From: Rhodanobacter lindaniclasticus
GTDB lineage: Bacteria; Pseudomonadota; Gammaproteobacteria; Xanthomonadales; Rhodanobacteraceae
Assembly: GCF_004799035.1 (NCBI RefSeq)
Contig: NZ_MWIO01000030.1
Span: 1-64,000 of the forward strand
Length of the DNA: 64,000 nt
Reading direction: 5' to 3'
Shown here: piece after piece, positions 7,748 through 17,180 of the stretch
Layout of the letters: each line of letters starts with the position of its first letter
Numbering within the stretch: position 1 is the first letter of the stretch
Program-made: the position numbers and the translations under genes
The notes under the pieces: model-generated
The model's database searches: none
Told to the model about the DNA's origin: nothing
What the model saw: only the letters and a program-made list of their open reading frames with translations

Positions 7748-9700
7748 ATGGACCCGTCAACGCCAGCTCCGCTTGCCTTCGGCGAATCCGAGATCGACTT
7801 CGCAGGCCGGCGGCTGTTGCACGACGGCATCGAGCAGCCGCTGGAGCCCAAGGCGTTCGCCGTGCTGGCGCTGCTCGCCGGCGCGCCCGGCCGGGTCTTC
7901 ACCCGCGACGAGATCCTCGATGCCGTCTGGGGCCACCGCCACATCACCCCGGGCGTACTGAACCGGGTGATGACCCTGCTGCGACAGGCGCTCGGCGAAA
8001 ACGCGCAAGCCGCGCGCTACCTGCACACCGTGCATGGCGTGGGCTACCGCTTCGACCTCCCCGAACCCGCGCCCGGCGCGCCGCTGCCAGCCAGGCCGGC
8101 ACCCGCGTCGCAGGCGCCGACGATGCCTCCGGCCATGCGGCGGCGTGCCAGCGACCGGTACGCCATGGCGCGTACCCTGCTGTGGTTGCTGCCGCTGCTG
8201 GCGCTGACCGCCTTCGCCGGCTGGAGATGGTGGCCGCGTACGCCGCCCGCGCCGAAGCCGGCGGCGGAGCGCAGCATCGCCGTGCTGCCGCTGGTCAACG
8301 CCAGCAACGACAAGGCACAGCAGTTCTTTTCCGACGGCTTGTCGGAAAGCCTGATCAACGCCCTGTCCCGCTCCGGCGGGCTGAGGGTGATCGGTCGCGA
8401 TTCCGCTTTCCAGTTCCGCGACAGCAAGGACGACAGCCGCACCATCGGCCACAAGCTGGGCGTGTCCTATCTGCTGAGCGGCAGCGTGCAGCACGTGGGC
8501 GACATCGTGCGCATCAACGCCGCGCTGACCAGGGCCGCCGACGGCAGCACGCTGTGGGCCGAGCACTACGACCGCCCGTACCGGAACCTGTTCGCCCTGC
8601 AGGACGAGATCGCGTCCGCTGTCATCGGCGCCCTGCAGGTGAAGCTGCTGCCGCCCGGCGAATCCGTGACGCACGACGACCGGCCGCCGAGCGGCAGCAT
8701 CGATGCCTACAACGCCTATCTGCAGGGCTTGAAGCATTGGCACGACGAGGATTTCCGCCAGGCCTCCGAATACATGACCAGGGCTGTGCAACTCGACCCG
8801 GGCTATGCGATGGCCTGGGCGCACCTGTCGGGGTCGCTGAGCACCGTCGCCACGTTCTCGGACGAGCCCGCCGAGGCAGCCCGTGAACACATGAACGAGG
8901 CGGCGCGCGCGGCGGATCAGGCATTGCAACTGGCGCCCGGGCTGGGGGCGGCGCATGCGGCCCGTGCCTATCTGATGGTCTACCGCTTCGACCACCGCGG
9001 CGCCCAGGCCGAATGCCGTCGCGCCGTGCAACTGGCGCCCGAGGACGGGACCGTCCTCAATGGCTGCGGTTATGTGTTTGCCCAGGTCGGGAAACTGGGC
9101 GAAGCGATCCGGTCGCGGCAGCATCTCCTTTCGATCGAACCGCTCTACATCATCAATTACCAGCAGTACGCGAAGCTGTTGCTGGCATCCGGTCGGCTGG
9201 ACGAAGCGGAGAAGTACCTTGGCACCGTCGAAAGCCTGCCGCAGACGAACCCGCGGTGGCGCTACTCGTCCGCGTTCCTGCACATGACGGTCGCCCTGGC
9301 GCGTGGCGACACGGGCAAGGCGATGCGCAGCGCGCGGCAAATGCCGTCGGAGCACCGCGACCTGTACACGGCGCTGGCGGCCCAGATCGGGCCGGATCGC
9401 ACCGCCGCGGACGCCGCGCTGGCGAACGCCCTGGCCAGCGAGGCCGCGGCGAACGCCGATCCGTACCTGATCGCGCAGATCCATGCCCTGCGCGGCGATG
9501 CCTCCCACGCCGTGGAATGGTTGCAGCGTGCCTCGACCGACGATCTGCTGTTCCTGCCGACCGATCCGCTCATCCTGAACCTGCGCGACGATCCGCGCTT
9601 CATCGCCTTCTGCGCGAAGATCGGCCTGCCGCCACCGGGCGAAAGCGAAGCGTTGAGCATCGACCAGCTCCGCGCCGCGAACGGCACGCGCAAGCGCTGA
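7748..9700 (+). CDS. CadC/ToxR-like membrane transcriptional regulator with TPR repeats
   Basis: The 650 aa protein has an OmpR-type winged helix at residues about 12-108 (FTRDEILDAVWGHRHITPGV, HTVHGVGYRF), one membrane span near 140-160 (LLWLLPLLALTAFAG), a TolB-N-like module about 178-310 (IAVLPLVNASNDKAQQFFSD, GVSYLLSGSVQ) and TPR-type helices to about residue 560. Such one-component regulators bind DNA in the cytoplasm and sense through the periplasmic part. I chose the ATG at 7748 over the GTG at 7724 because it directly precedes the winged helix. The divergent exported-protein genes are likely targets. Confidence 0.82.
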   Translation: MDPSTPAPLAFGESEIDFAGRRLLHDGIEQPLEPKAFAVLALLAGAPGRVFTRDEILDAVWGHRHITPGVLNRVMTLLRQALGENAQAARYLHTVHGVGYRFDLPEPAPGAPLPARPAPASQAPTMPPAMRRRASDRYAMARTLLWLLPLLALTAFAGWRWWPRTPPAPKPAAERSIAVLPLVNASNDKAQQFFSDGLSESLINALSRSGGLRVIGRDSAFQFRDSKDDSRTIGHKLGVSYLLSGSVQHVGDIVRINAALTRAADGSTLWAEHYDRPYRNLFALQDEIASAVIGALQVKLLPPGESVTHDDRPPSGSIDAYNAYLQGLKHWHDEDFRQASEYMTRAVQLDPGYAMAWAHLSGSLSTVATFSDEPAEAAREHMNEAARAADQALQLAPGLGAAHAARAYLMVYRFDHRGAQAECRRAVQLAPEDGTVLNGCGYVFAQVGKLGEAIRSRQHLLSIEPLYIINYQQYAKLLLASGRLDEAEKYLGTVESLPQTNPRWRYSSAFLHMTVALARGDTGKAMRSARQMPSEHRDLYTALAAQIGPDRTAADAALANALASEAAANADPYLIAQIHALRGDASHAVEWLQRASTDDLLFLPTDPLILNLRDDPRFIAFCAKIGLPPPGESEALSIDQLRAANGTRKR

Positions 9701-9779
9701 GGCGCGGGAAGCGCCGGCATCGGCAGCGACCCCGCACCCAGCCGATACAATGCACGCTTTCCGAGCGGAACCGACGACC

Positions 9780-10034
9780 ATGGCCGAGCGCGCGTTCGAC
9801 GACTACCTGGCCCGTTCCGGCGCCACCCTGGAAGGCTCGCGCTACGCGGCGTGGCTGGCGATCACCCCACGCGGCCACGGCTTTCCGGTGTACTACGCGA
9901 TCTGCGAAAACCGCAGCTTCCGCGACAAGGAGGTGGCCGAAGCCGCCGCGGCGAAAGCGCTGGCCGACATGACCGGGCTGGAGGCGGACGGCACGCCGAT
10001 CTTTCCCGACGACTACACCGGTTTCGACGATTAG
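9780..10034 (+). CDS. Small conserved-type protein of unknown function
   Basis: The 84 aa acidic protein (MAERAFDDYLARSGATLEG to DDYTGFDD) has no motif I recognise. Its stop codon overlaps the stop of the convergent HAD-hydrolase gene by 4 bp. A TACAAT element at 9745-9750 could serve as its -10 box. The product looks globular, with a helix rich in Ala/Glu in the second half. The coding call rests on codon use and placement. Confidence 0.6.
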   Translation: MAERAFDDYLARSGATLEGSRYAAWLAITPRGHGFPVYYAICENRSFRDKEVAEAAAAKALADMTGLEADGTPIFPDDYTGFDD

Positions 10035-10783
10035 GCGGGCCGGGCCGGCTGGTGCTGCGCGCCCTGCGCCGCGGCAGCCAGCGCGCGCAGGCGTTCCACC
10101 GCGGCGGGGATGGCCGCGGGCGCATCCACCGTGAGCATGCGCGGCTCGTCGGCGGCCAGGCCGTTTTCCAGTTCATGCGCCCAGGTCACGTGGTAGGGCA
10201 TGTGCACGCCCCAGCCGCCCAGGCGCAGCACCGGCTCGATATCCGAGCGCAGCGAGTTGCCGACCATCGCGAACTGCGCCGGCTGCAGATCGAATTCGCC
10301 CAGCACGCGGTGGTAGGTGACGGCGTCCTTCTCCGAAACGATTTCGATGCGGCGGAACAAATCGGCCAGGCCGGACTGCGCCACCTTCTTCTCCTGGTGG
10401 AACAGGTCGCCCTTGGTGATCAGCACCACCTCGTACTTCGCGGCCACTTCCTCGACCGCGGCGCGGATGCCCGGCAGCAGTTCCACCGGATGCTGCAGCA
10501 CGCCCTTGCCCAGCTCGATCAGCGCGTGGATGTCGGCCACGCCGATGCGCCCGTCCGAGACCGCGATGGCGGTCTCCACCATCGACAGCGCCATGCCCTT
10601 GGCGCCGTAGCCGAACAGCTTGAGGTTGCGCTGCTCGGTGGCCAGCATGCGCGCGTGCACCTCGCGGTCGGCCACGTCCACGTAGCGCGCCATGATCGCC
10701 GCGAACGCCTCGCCGGCCTGGCGGTAGTAGCCCTCGCTGTGCCACAGCGTGTCGTCGCCGTCGAAGCCGACCAGTCGCAGCAT
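10031..10783 (-). CDS. HAD-superfamily hydrolase
   Basis: The 250 aa protein starts with HAD motif I, GFDGDDTLWHSEGYY, where the first Asp is the nucleophile; motif II is the threonine in EVVLITKGD, motif III the lysine around EKKVAQSG or VSEKDAVTY, and motif IV lies in AMVGNSLRSDIEPVLRLG. It resembles the phosphatase-type HAD family 1. Its ATG shares one base with the stop of the upstream YCII gene (TGATG), so translation is probably coupled. The substrate is unknown. Confidence 0.82.
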   Translation of the reverse strand: MLRLVGFDGDDTLWHSEGYYRQAGEAFAAIMARYVDVADREVHARMLATEQRNLKLFGYGAKGMALSMVETAIAVSDGRIGVADIHALIELGKGVLQHPVELLPGIRAAVEEVAAKYEVVLITKGDLFHQEKKVAQSGLADLFRRIEIVSEKDAVTYHRVLGEFDLQPAQFAMVGNSLRSDIEPVLRLGGWGVHMPYHVTWAHELENGLAADEPRMLTVDAPAAIPAAVERLRALAAAAQGAQHQPARPA

Positions 10784-11157
10784 CAGGCGCCGACCCGCGT
10801 GCGCACCGCATCCATGTCGCGCACCGGACGGATTTCGATGGCGCCGGTCTGCGACCACGGGAAGGACTGCGCGATGCGCACCGCCTCGTCCATGTCGGCC
10901 GCCTCGATCAGGTTGAAGCCGCCCAGGTATTCCTTGGTCTCGGCGAACGGGCCGTCGACCACGCTGGTGCGGCCGTTGCGCACGCGCACGGTGCGTGCGG
11001 TTTCCGGCGCTTCCAGTTGCTGCGAGTCGAGCAGCTGCCCCTCCGCGCGCAACGCGTCGGCCTTGCCGAAACAGCTTTTCATGCGGCTGTCGAACTCGCC
11101 TTCGGGCAGCGCGTCCAGCAGGCGGTCGTCGCAATAGATCATCACGAGATATTTCAT
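10783..11157 (-). CDS. YCII-related domain protein
   Basis: The 124 aa protein (MKYLVMIYCDDRLL, VVDGPFAETKEYLGGFNLIEA, MDEAVRIAQSFP) is a typical DUF/YCII dimeric alpha-beta barrel protein of the kind often found beside ECF sigma factors in high-GC bacteria. The conserved PFAETKE and the Asp-His-type active pocket of YciI proteins are partly visible, but function is unknown. It is the first gene of a two-gene unit with the HAD hydrolase, which it overlaps by one base. It is divergent from trmO, with 45 bp between starts. Confidence 0.8.
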   Translation of the reverse strand: MKYLVMIYCDDRLLDALPEGEFDSRMKSCFGKADALRAEGQLLDSQQLEAPETARTVRVRNGRTSVVDGPFAETKEYLGGFNLIEAADMDEAVRIAQSFPWSQTGAIEIRPVRDMDAVRTRVGA

Positions 11158-11202
11158 GGCGTCCTCGGCGGGGAAGGCGGGGCGAGGAGGGATAATGCCG
11201 CA

Positions 11203-11766
11203 ATGAACACCCGCGCCGATACCTCCGACGAATTGTCCTGTGACCCGATCGCGTTCGTGCGTTCGCCGTATGCGCAGCGCATCGACGCGCCGCACCAGGC
11301 CACCGTGGTCGAAGGCACCGAGACGCAGGCGGCGGCCGAGGCGGTGGTCGAGTTCGTCGCGGGTTTCCCCACGGCGGCGTATCGCGACCTGGCCGGTTTC
11401 GAGCGGATCTGGCTGCTGTTCGCCTTCCACCGCAGCGAGGGCTGGAAGGCCGAGGTGCGCCCGCCGCGCGGCGGCGGCAAGCGCAGCGTGCTGGCCACGC
11501 GCTCGCCGCACCGGCCGAACGCGATCGGGCTGTCGGCGGTGGAGCTGGTGACGGTGGAGGAAGGCGCTTTGCGCGTGCGCGGGGTGGATCTGCTGGACGG
11601 CACGCCGATCCTCGACATCAAGCCGTACGTGCCCTACGCCGACGCGTTCCCCGCCGCGCGCGCCGGCTGGATCGACGCGATCGACGCGGCGCAGGGCTGG
11701 CAATCCGCGCCGGGGCCGCGCAAGCCGCGCATGCGGCCGCGCGGCGAGGACGTCAGCGGCTCATGA
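11203..11766 (+). CDS. trmO: tRNA-Thr (adenine(37)-N6)-methyltransferase TrmO
   Basis: TrmO uses S-adenosylmethionine to methylate N6 of t6A37 in threonine tRNAs. The 187 aa product has the TsaA/VirR-type beta-barrel domain with FVRSPYAQRIDAPHQ near the N-terminus, VLATRSPHRPNAIGLSAVEL in the middle and LLDGTPILDIKPYVPYAD near residue 130. It is shorter than E. coli TrmO (235 aa), lacking most of the C-terminal extension, as in many proteobacteria. The stop overlaps the end of the convergent HMA-like gene by 6 bp. Confidence 0.87.
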   Translation: MNTRADTSDELSCDPIAFVRSPYAQRIDAPHQATVVEGTETQAAAEAVVEFVAGFPTAAYRDLAGFERIWLLFAFHRSEGWKAEVRPPRGGGKRSVLATRSPHRPNAIGLSAVELVTVEEGALRVRGVDLLDGTPILDIKPYVPYADAFPAARAGWIDAIDAAQGWQSAPGPRKPRMRPRGEDVSGS

Positions 11767-12006
11767 GCAGCTGCCGCAGCAGGTGCTGCTGCCGCTGACG
11801 TGGATCTGCCGCGGCTCGGACACGCGGGCGGCCTCGTAGCCGGCCTGCTGCAGGGCCGTGATCACCTGGCCGGAGGTGAGCTGGGCGGCCACCTCGATCT
11901 GTCCCGCGGCGGGATCACCGGTGACTTTCGCGTTGGCGTCGAGCGCACGCAGGATGGCGGCGATGGCGCCGGTGTCACCGGCAAAATCCTTCACTTGGAA
12001 CAGCAT
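11761..12006 (-). CDS. HMA-like small protein with C-terminal cysteine cluster
   Basis: The 81 aa protein folds, by pattern, like a heavy-metal-associated beta-alpha-beta-beta-alpha-beta domain (LFQVKDFAGDTGAIAAILRAL, GQVITALQQAGYEAARV), but the usual N-terminal MxCxxC metal site is missing. Instead it ends in SGSSTCCGSCS, three cysteines in five residues. It could be a metal-binding accessory protein that uses the tail instead of the loop, which is inference. Its upstream region holds an FNR/CRP-like palindrome. It ends inside the last codons of the convergent trmO gene. Confidence 0.65.
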   Translation of the reverse strand: MLFQVKDFAGDTGAIAAILRALDANAKVTGDPAAGQIEVAAQLTSGQVITALQQAGYEAARVSEPRQIHVSGSSTCCGSCS

Positions 12007-12076
12007 CGGTACGATCTCCAGGGTTGCGGGCGGCACATCCGCCCGGCGCGATGGTGCCCGCCGCCGCACCCGCGCG

Positions 12077-12094
12077 CCCTGACCGGGATCAGGG
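12077..12094 (-). promoter_or_regulatory. Possible FNR/CRP-family operator
   Basis: On the minus strand the sequence reads CCCTGATCCCGGTCAGGG, an 18-bp palindrome containing TGAT-CCCG-GTCA with the four-base spacer of Anr/Fnr/Dnr sites. It ends 71 bp upstream of the start codon of the HMA-like gene, a plausible activating position. This is one site read by eye, so chance is possible. Confidence 0.35.
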
Positions 12095-12196
12095 CAATCC
12101 CGCCCGGTGAGACGCAGGCCCGGCACACTGCCCCGGCCGCCGCGGACCTCCGCCGCCGGCGCCCGATGCACTGGCAGTGGATCGGTTCAGACCTTG

Positions 12197-12234
12197 GCCG
12201 CGTCCGGCACCCCCGCCGGCGCGGCTTTTTTTTT
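12197..12234 (+). terminator. Intrinsic terminator in plus orientation
   Basis: GCCGCG-T-CCGGC pairs with GCCGGCGCGGC around a six-base loop and is followed by nine T residues on the plus strand. No annotated plus-strand gene ends here: trmO stops 430 bp upstream and both flanking genes are on the minus strand. It may protect the L,D-transpeptidase gene from antisense reading or end an unseen short plus-strand transcript. Confidence 0.65.
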
Positions 12235-13898
12235 CAGGGCGCCGAGGCTGCCGGCAGCCACGGCGACACGCGCGGGCGCGCCAGCGCGGCGAGCAATGGC
12301 GGGTCGCGCCGGTACACGTCCGGGCGGAAGCCGACGCGGCCGTCCCCGCGCAGGTCCACCGTCCAGTACGCCAGCAGCAGCGGCACCGGCTTGGGCAGCA
12401 TTACGGTCTGCGTCTGCAGCGTGTCGATCGCGCGGTCGATCTCCGTGCGGTTCCAGCGCGCAGGATCGTCCAGCAGCAGCTCGGCCAGCTCGCGCGGGCG
12501 TTCCACCCGGATGCAGCCGGAGCTGAAGGTGCGCCGCTCGCTGGCGAACAGTTCCTGGTGCGGGGTGTCGTGCATGTACACCGCGTACTCGTTCGGGAAG
12601 CGGATCACCAGCCGCCCCAGCGAATTGCCCGGGCCGGCGTCCTGGCGCAGCACGATGCCGCGCGGGTTGGCCCAGTCCACGCTGGCGGGCGCCAGCTCGC
12701 GGCCCTGGCCGTCCAGCACGCGGATGCGGTTGGCGGCGAGGTAGCCCCGGTTCCTGCGCAGCTTGGGCAGGATGTCGTTCTTCAGGATGGTCGGCGGCAC
12801 CGTCCAGGTGGGGTTGAGCGTGAGGTAGGTGATCGCCGACTTGAACACCGGCGTGCTGCGGTACGGCTTGCCCACCTGCACGCGTGAGCGCCACACCGGC
12901 TTGCCGTCCTTGTAGTAGGTGACCCGGTAGCCGGCGATGTCGACCACCACGAAATCGCCCTGCAGCTGGTGCAGCAGCCAGCGTGCACGCTCCAGGTTCG
13001 CGCGCAGCTGCTCGATGCGCGCGGCGACCGGCACGTTCAGCGCGGCCAGGGTGGCCTTGCCCAGGTGGCCGTCCGCGGCCAGGTACTGTTCGCGCTGGAA
13101 CTGTTCCAGCGCGGCCTCCAGCGCCGGGTCGTACAGGTCGTCCGCGGCATCGCCCAGCGCATGGCCAGCCAGTTGCAGGCGCCGGCGCAGCGCCGGCACG
13201 CGCGCATCGCGGCTGCCCGGCTTAAGCGTGGGGCCGTTCGCGATCACGGGCCAGCCGCCTTGCGCCGCCACCTCGCGCAGCTTCGCCAGCGCCGCACGCA
13301 GCTGGGCGTAGTACGGGTGCTGCGGCCGCGCCCGCGCGAACAGCTCGCCGAGCGTGCCCTGCGCCAGCGCCTCGCGCACCGCCTGCAGGCCCCGCGCCTG
13401 GTCGAGCTGGCGCGGGTCGAAGTTCCAGTGCGTGTCCAGCGTGGCCGGATCGACCTTGCCGCGATACAGGTGCAGCAGCGCGGCGAAGCAGGCATCGGTG
13501 GCCAGCAGGTCGAACTGCGCGCGCTGCTGCGCCGTGGCCTGCGGGTCGGTGAGCACGACGCGCCGGCGCCGCAGTTCGGTCAGCGCATAGTCCTCCGGGT
13601 CGAGGCCGTCGCCAGCCACGTCGCGCAGCGCGGCCAGCAACTGGTCGAGATTGCCCGCTTGCGTCCATGCCGGCGCGAAGCGGTTCTGTTCGTAGAACGC
13701 CGCCACCGCGTTGCCGGGCGCCTGGGCCGCGGCGGCATCGGCATGCGCCGCGCGCCACTGCTCGATGCGTTCGCGGATCTGCTCGGCCACCGGCCCCGGC
13801 GGCGGCTCGGGCGCAGGCTGTTGCGCGTGCAGCGCCGTTCCCAGCAGCAGGCCCAGCAGGGCGATGCCCCGGACGACACGGAAAAATCTGGACGGCAC
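12234..13898 (-). CDS. L,D-transpeptidase, YcbB/LdtD type
   Basis: The enzyme cross-links peptidoglycan stems (3-3 links) in the periplasm. The 554 aa form begins at a GTG (13896-13898) that places a clean signal peptide (MPSRFFRVVRGIALLGLLLGTALHA) at the N-terminus; an in-frame ATG at 13985 would add an unlikely cysteine/arginine-rich leader. A peptidoglycan-binding module (LEQFQREQYLAADGHLGKAT, about residue 270-300) precedes the YkuD domain with TWTVPPTIL, HDTP and the catalytic FSSGCIRVERP (about residue 460). A divergent second L,D-transpeptidase gene starts 137 bp away, so both probably share a promoter region. Confidence 0.87.
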   Translation of the reverse strand: MPSRFFRVVRGIALLGLLLGTALHAQQPAPEPPPGPVAEQIRERIEQWRAAHADAAAAQAPGNAVAAFYEQNRFAPAWTQAGNLDQLLAALRDVAGDGLDPEDYALTELRRRRVVLTDPQATAQQRAQFDLLATDACFAALLHLYRGKVDPATLDTHWNFDPRQLDQARGLQAVREALAQGTLGELFARARPQHPYYAQLRAALAKLREVAAQGGWPVIANGPTLKPGSRDARVPALRRRLQLAGHALGDAADDLYDPALEAALEQFQREQYLAADGHLGKATLAALNVPVAARIEQLRANLERARWLLHQLQGDFVVVDIAGYRVTYYKDGKPVWRSRVQVGKPYRSTPVFKSAITYLTLNPTWTVPPTILKNDILPKLRRNRGYLAANRIRVLDGQGRELAPASVDWANPRGIVLRQDAGPGNSLGRLVIRFPNEYAVYMHDTPHQELFASERRTFSSGCIRVERPRELAELLLDDPARWNRTEIDRAIDTLQTQTVMLPKPVPLLLAYWTVDLRGDGRVGFRPDVYRRDPPLLAALARPRVSPWLPAASAP

Positions 13899-14035
13899 GG
13901 CACGGCCCTGCGCAAGGAAGACCGCCCTGTCATAGCACAGCCACCTGCGCGCGCAAGCAGCTGCCGCCCGACGGGTTCTTAACAAGGGGCTGTTAGCATC
14001 GACGACCGCATGCCCGCCCCCACCCAGCCGTTCCG

Positions 14036-14737
14036 ATGAGCCGATTCCTGCGTCCCGTCGCCAGCCTGACCGTGCTTCTTGCCAGCAGCCTCGCCGCGGC
14101 GCACGCCGCCACGCCGTCGCTGCAGGACGCGCTCAGCCAGCTCGCGCCGCAGGCGAACCCCAAGGTGATCGGGCTGGCGCTGGCCGCCACCGAATGCGCC
14201 GCCGCGCAGGGCCAGCCGCCATCCGATCGGCTGGCGGTGATCGACTATTCGAAGCCTTCGACCGAGCCGCGGCTGTGGGTGTTCGACCTGACCCGGCGCA
14301 AGCTGCTGTATCAGGAACTGGTGGCGCACGGGCGCAACACCGGCGAGAACCTGGCGAGCAGGTTCTCCAACACGCCGGAAAGCCGGCAATCGAGCCTGGG
14401 CCTGTTCCGCACGCTGGGCACCTACGCCGGCCGCAACGGCTACTCGCTGCGCATGGAAGGCCTCGAACCGGGCACCAACGACCACGCGCTGGAGCGCGCG
14501 CTGGTGATCCACGGCGCGGCCTACGTCAACCCGGCGCTGGCCCGCCAGCAGGGCCGCATCGGCCGCAGCCACGGCTGCCCGGCGGTGCGCAACGCGATCG
14601 CGCGGCCGTTGATCGACGCGCTCAAGGGCGGCCAGTACGTGTTCTCCTACTATCCCGATGCCAAGTGGCTGGGTGCCTCGCCTTATCTCAAATGCGGTGG
14701 AGGAACGGTGATGACGGCCGCGCTCGGCGCGCCCTGA
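14036..14737 (+). CDS. Murein L,D-transpeptidase family protein (YkuD_2 type)
   Basis: The 233 aa exported protein has a signal peptide (residues about 1-24, cleavage after AHA) and a YkuD_2-type catalytic region: VIHGAAYVNPALARQQGRIGRSHGCPAVRN, with the probable nucleophilic Cys in RSHGCPAV. Such proteins act on cell-wall peptides, as transpeptidases or carboxypeptidases. It is divergent from the YcbB-type gene, an arrangement that suggests joint control of wall remodelling. The C-terminus ends in a short Gly-rich tail. Confidence 0.82.
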   Translation: MSRFLRPVASLTVLLASSLAAAHAATPSLQDALSQLAPQANPKVIGLALAATECAAAQGQPPSDRLAVIDYSKPSTEPRLWVFDLTRRKLLYQELVAHGRNTGENLASRFSNTPESRQSSLGLFRTLGTYAGRNGYSLRMEGLEPGTNDHALERALVIHGAAYVNPALARQQGRIGRSHGCPAVRNAIARPLIDALKGGQYVFSYYPDAKWLGASPYLKCGGGTVMTAALGAP

Positions 14738-14785
14738 TTCACCCGCACGGTTGACCTCGCCGCGGAGCGCACGGCCGGCAGCCTC

Positions 14786-15262
14786 TCACTCGCCAGTCTG
14801 CTGCAGGCTCGCGCCGCCTTCGTCCGGCGTCACCGGCAGGCGCAGGATCAGCAGCCACAGCAGCACGACCAGCGCGACCAGCAGCCACGGCAACCAGGCG
14901 TGTCCGCGGAACCACCAGATCGTGCCGGCCATCGACAGCGTGACCAGACCGAGCGCCAGCCAGCGGGTTCGCCGCGAAATGCTGCGTTCGCGCTCCCAGT
15001 GCGCGATCGCCGGGCCCAGTCGGGGCAGCGAAAGCAGCCAGCGATGCCAGCGCGGCGAGGCGCGCGACCAGCACGCGGCGGTCACCAGCAGGAACGGCAC
15101 GGTCGGCATCACCGGCAACATCAGGCCGATCAGCCCCAGCAACAACGCCACGCCGCCCGCGAACAGCAGCAACCAGCGCATCAGCCCGGTGTGGCGCGGA
15201 TGCGCGGGGTGCGGATCGTGTCCATCGCCGCCCGCCGGCGGCCTGCGCCCGGACGGCGTCAT
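14786..15262 (-). CDS. YbaN/DUF454 family inner-membrane protein
   Basis: The 158 aa protein contains the DUF454 signature [31 protein letters not shown] and [25 protein letters not shown], with about four membrane helices. Function is unknown; E. coli YbaN is the reference. Its ATG (15260-15262) overlaps the stop of the upstream GGDEF gene as ATGA, so the pair is translationally coupled. A shorter start at the Met before RWLLLFAGG would give a length closer to the family average of about 125 aa. Confidence 0.75.
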   Translation of the reverse strand: MTPSGRRPPAGGDGHDPHPAHPRHTGLMRWLLLFAGGVALLLGLIGLMLPVMPTVPFLLVTAACWSRASPRWHRWLLSLPRLGPAIAHWERERSISRRTRWLALGLVTLSMAGTIWWFRGHAWLPWLLVALVVLLWLLILRLPVTPDEGGASLQQTGE

Positions 15263-17019
15263 GGCGCCCGCTTCGGCCGGCCTTCGCGCGCCTTGTACAG
15301 GCGCCGGTCGGCTTCGCCCAGGCCGGCTTCCAGCGAGGCGCCCGGCACGACCGTGGTCGCGCCCATGGTGAAGCCGATCGGCGCAGCGGCGCGATCGGCC
15401 TCGAGTCGATCGACCACGCCTTGCGTGAGCTCCTCGCCGGCGCCGCGCAGCAACACCAGGAACTCGTCGCCGCCGAGGCGGATCACCGCATCCTGCGGTC
15501 GCACGTGGCCGCGCAGGAACTTCGCCATGGCCACCAGCACTTCGTCGCCGCGCGCGTGGCCATGGGTGTCGTTGACCTGCTTGAAATGGTCCAGGTCGAA
15601 CACGATGCAGCCCCAGCCCGCGGCCGGTCCGGCGGTCAGCTCGGCCAGGTAGCGGCGATTGAAGCAGCCGGTCAGCGCGTCGTGGATCGACCACTCGCGC
15701 AACTGGCTCTCCTGGCGGAAGCGCTCGGTGACGTCCAGCGCATGGCCGAGCACGTAGGGATCGTCGACATCGTCGTCGAGCACGTTGTGGTACTGCCAGA
15801 CGTGTTCGCTGCCGTCCTTGGCGACCACCTGGAGCATGCCCGCGTCGCTGTCCTCGCGCATGAGGCGCAACAGGTATTCGGCGAAGTACGGGCGCCGCTC
15901 GGGCCGCATGAAATCGGTCAGCGGGCGGCCGATCATCTCGCCCACCGAATAGCCCAGCGATCTGGCCGCCGCCGGGTTCACCGACAGCAGCACGCCCTCG
16001 TGGTCGTGCGTGCAGATCAGGCCGGGACTGTACTGGAACAGCTTGCGGTAGCGGCGGTCGCTGGCCTCCAGCGCCAAGATCGCGCGCCGCTGCAGGGTGA
16101 TGTCCTGGAATGCGCCGACCAGCCGCTGCGGAGTGCCATCCTCGGCGCATTCCAAGATGCCGACCGCACGCACCCAGATCTTCCGGCCGGTGGCGGTGGT
16201 CAGCGGCAGCTGCAGATCCCATCCCTCGCCGGTGTCGATGCTCTTGCGCACGGCCGCGTCGATCACCGGCCGCGCCACCGCATCGTAGAAGCTCACCGCT
16301 TCTTCCAGGCTCGGGTGGAAACCCGGCGGCACGTCGTGCAGGCGGCAGGTCTGGTCCGACCAGGTGATCGCGTTGGTGGCCAGGTCCAGCTCCCAGCCGC
16401 CGGCGTCGAGCAGGCGCCCGGTGCGTTCGAGCAGCGCCTCGTTGGCGCGCCGCTTCCGTTCCGTCTCGCCGGCCGACTCCAGCGGCGGCTGCAACGATGG
16501 CGCCGCGCCGACCGGCACGAGGTTGTTCCGGCGCGCGACCGGCCGCGTCTCCAGCGCCTGCGCCACCGCGCGGGCCAGTTGCCGCAGCGTCTCGTGTTGT
16601 CGCTCGTCGAGCGTACCCGGCGCGCGATCGAGCACGCACAACGCGCCCGCTTTCGCGCTCTCGCCCCGCCTGATCGGCACGGCGACGAAGCAACGGATGC
16701 CCGCCGCGCCGACAACCAGCGGGTCGTCGGCGCAGCGCGGATCGACCCGCGCGTCGGGAATCTCCAGCACGCCGGAACTCGCCTTGGCCAGCACCCGCAG
16801 CACGCTCGGCTCGTCGATATCCGGCGCCGGCGCATGCACGGCAAGCCCGTGGCCGTCGGCATCGACCAGCACGATCAGCGCCAGCGCCCGCCCGCTCGCC
16901 GCCGCGGCGCTGCGCACGAGCGCATCGAACAGCGGTTCGGCGCGCGTATCCAGCGCACCCATGGCGCGCAGCGTCGCCAGGCGCAGCGTCTTGTCGGGAT
17001 GACGGGCGGCAGCGGACAT
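15259..17019 (-). CDS. Diguanylate cyclase with GAF and two PAS domains
   Basis: The 586 aa cytoplasmic protein makes cyclic di-GMP. Domain order: GAF about residues 15-165 ([21 protein letters not shown]), PAS about 195-310 ([15 protein letters not shown]), PAS about 320-430 ([19 protein letters not shown]), GGDEF about 440-575 with the intact [11 protein letters not shown] active site. No RxxD inhibitory site is visible five residues before GGDEF (it reads [10 protein letters not shown]), so product inhibition may be absent. No EAL domain. The start is the ATG at 17019, just before the GAF helix; longer frames add Arg-rich sequence. It overlaps the DUF454 gene by 4 bp. Confidence 0.85.
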   Translation of the reverse strand: MSAAARHPDKTLRLATLRAMGALDTRAEPLFDALVRSAAAASGRALALIVLVDADGHGLAVHAPAPDIDEPSVLRVLAKASSGVLEIPDARVDPRCADDPLVVGAAGIRCFVAVPIRRGESAKAGALCVLDRAPGTLDERQHETLRQLARAVAQALETRPVARRNNLVPVGAAPSLQPPLESAGETERKRRANEALLERTGRLLDAGGWELDLATNAITWSDQTCRLHDVPPGFHPSLEEAVSFYDAVARPVIDAAVRKSIDTGEGWDLQLPLTTATGRKIWVRAVGILECAEDGTPQRLVGAFQDITLQRRAILALEASDRRYRKLFQYSPGLICTHDHEGVLLSVNPAAARSLGYSVGEMIGRPLTDFMRPERRPYFAEYLLRLMREDSDAGMLQVVAKDGSEHVWQYHNVLDDDVDDPYVLGHALDVTERFRQESQLREWSIHDALTGCFNRRYLAELTAGPAAGWGCIVFDLDHFKQVNDTHGHARGDEVLVAMAKFLRGHVRPQDAVIRLGGDEFLVLLRGAGEELTQGVVDRLEADRAAAPIGFTMGATTVVPGASLEAGLGEADRRLYKAREGRPKRAP

Positions 17020-17122
17020 ACGGGGCGGCAATCCTCGCGGGTCGGCACATCGTGCGGCCACCGTAACAGTCCGCATCTGAATCGGCCACGCATGCCGCCG
17101 CAGTTTCGGACGCGGCCCCACG

Positions 17123-17151
17123 AAAAAGCCGCCCGGATCGCTCCGGGCGGC
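17123..17151 (-). terminator. Intrinsic terminator of the M3 peptidase gene
   Basis: GCCGCCCGGA pairs with TCCGGGCGGC around a four-base loop and is followed on the minus strand by five T residues. It lies 30 bp after the stop codon of the minus-strand peptidase gene and just upstream of the GGDEF gene, separating the two units. Confidence 0.85.
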
Positions 17152-17180
17152 TTCGTCATGCCGCGCTCAGGCGATGCGGA

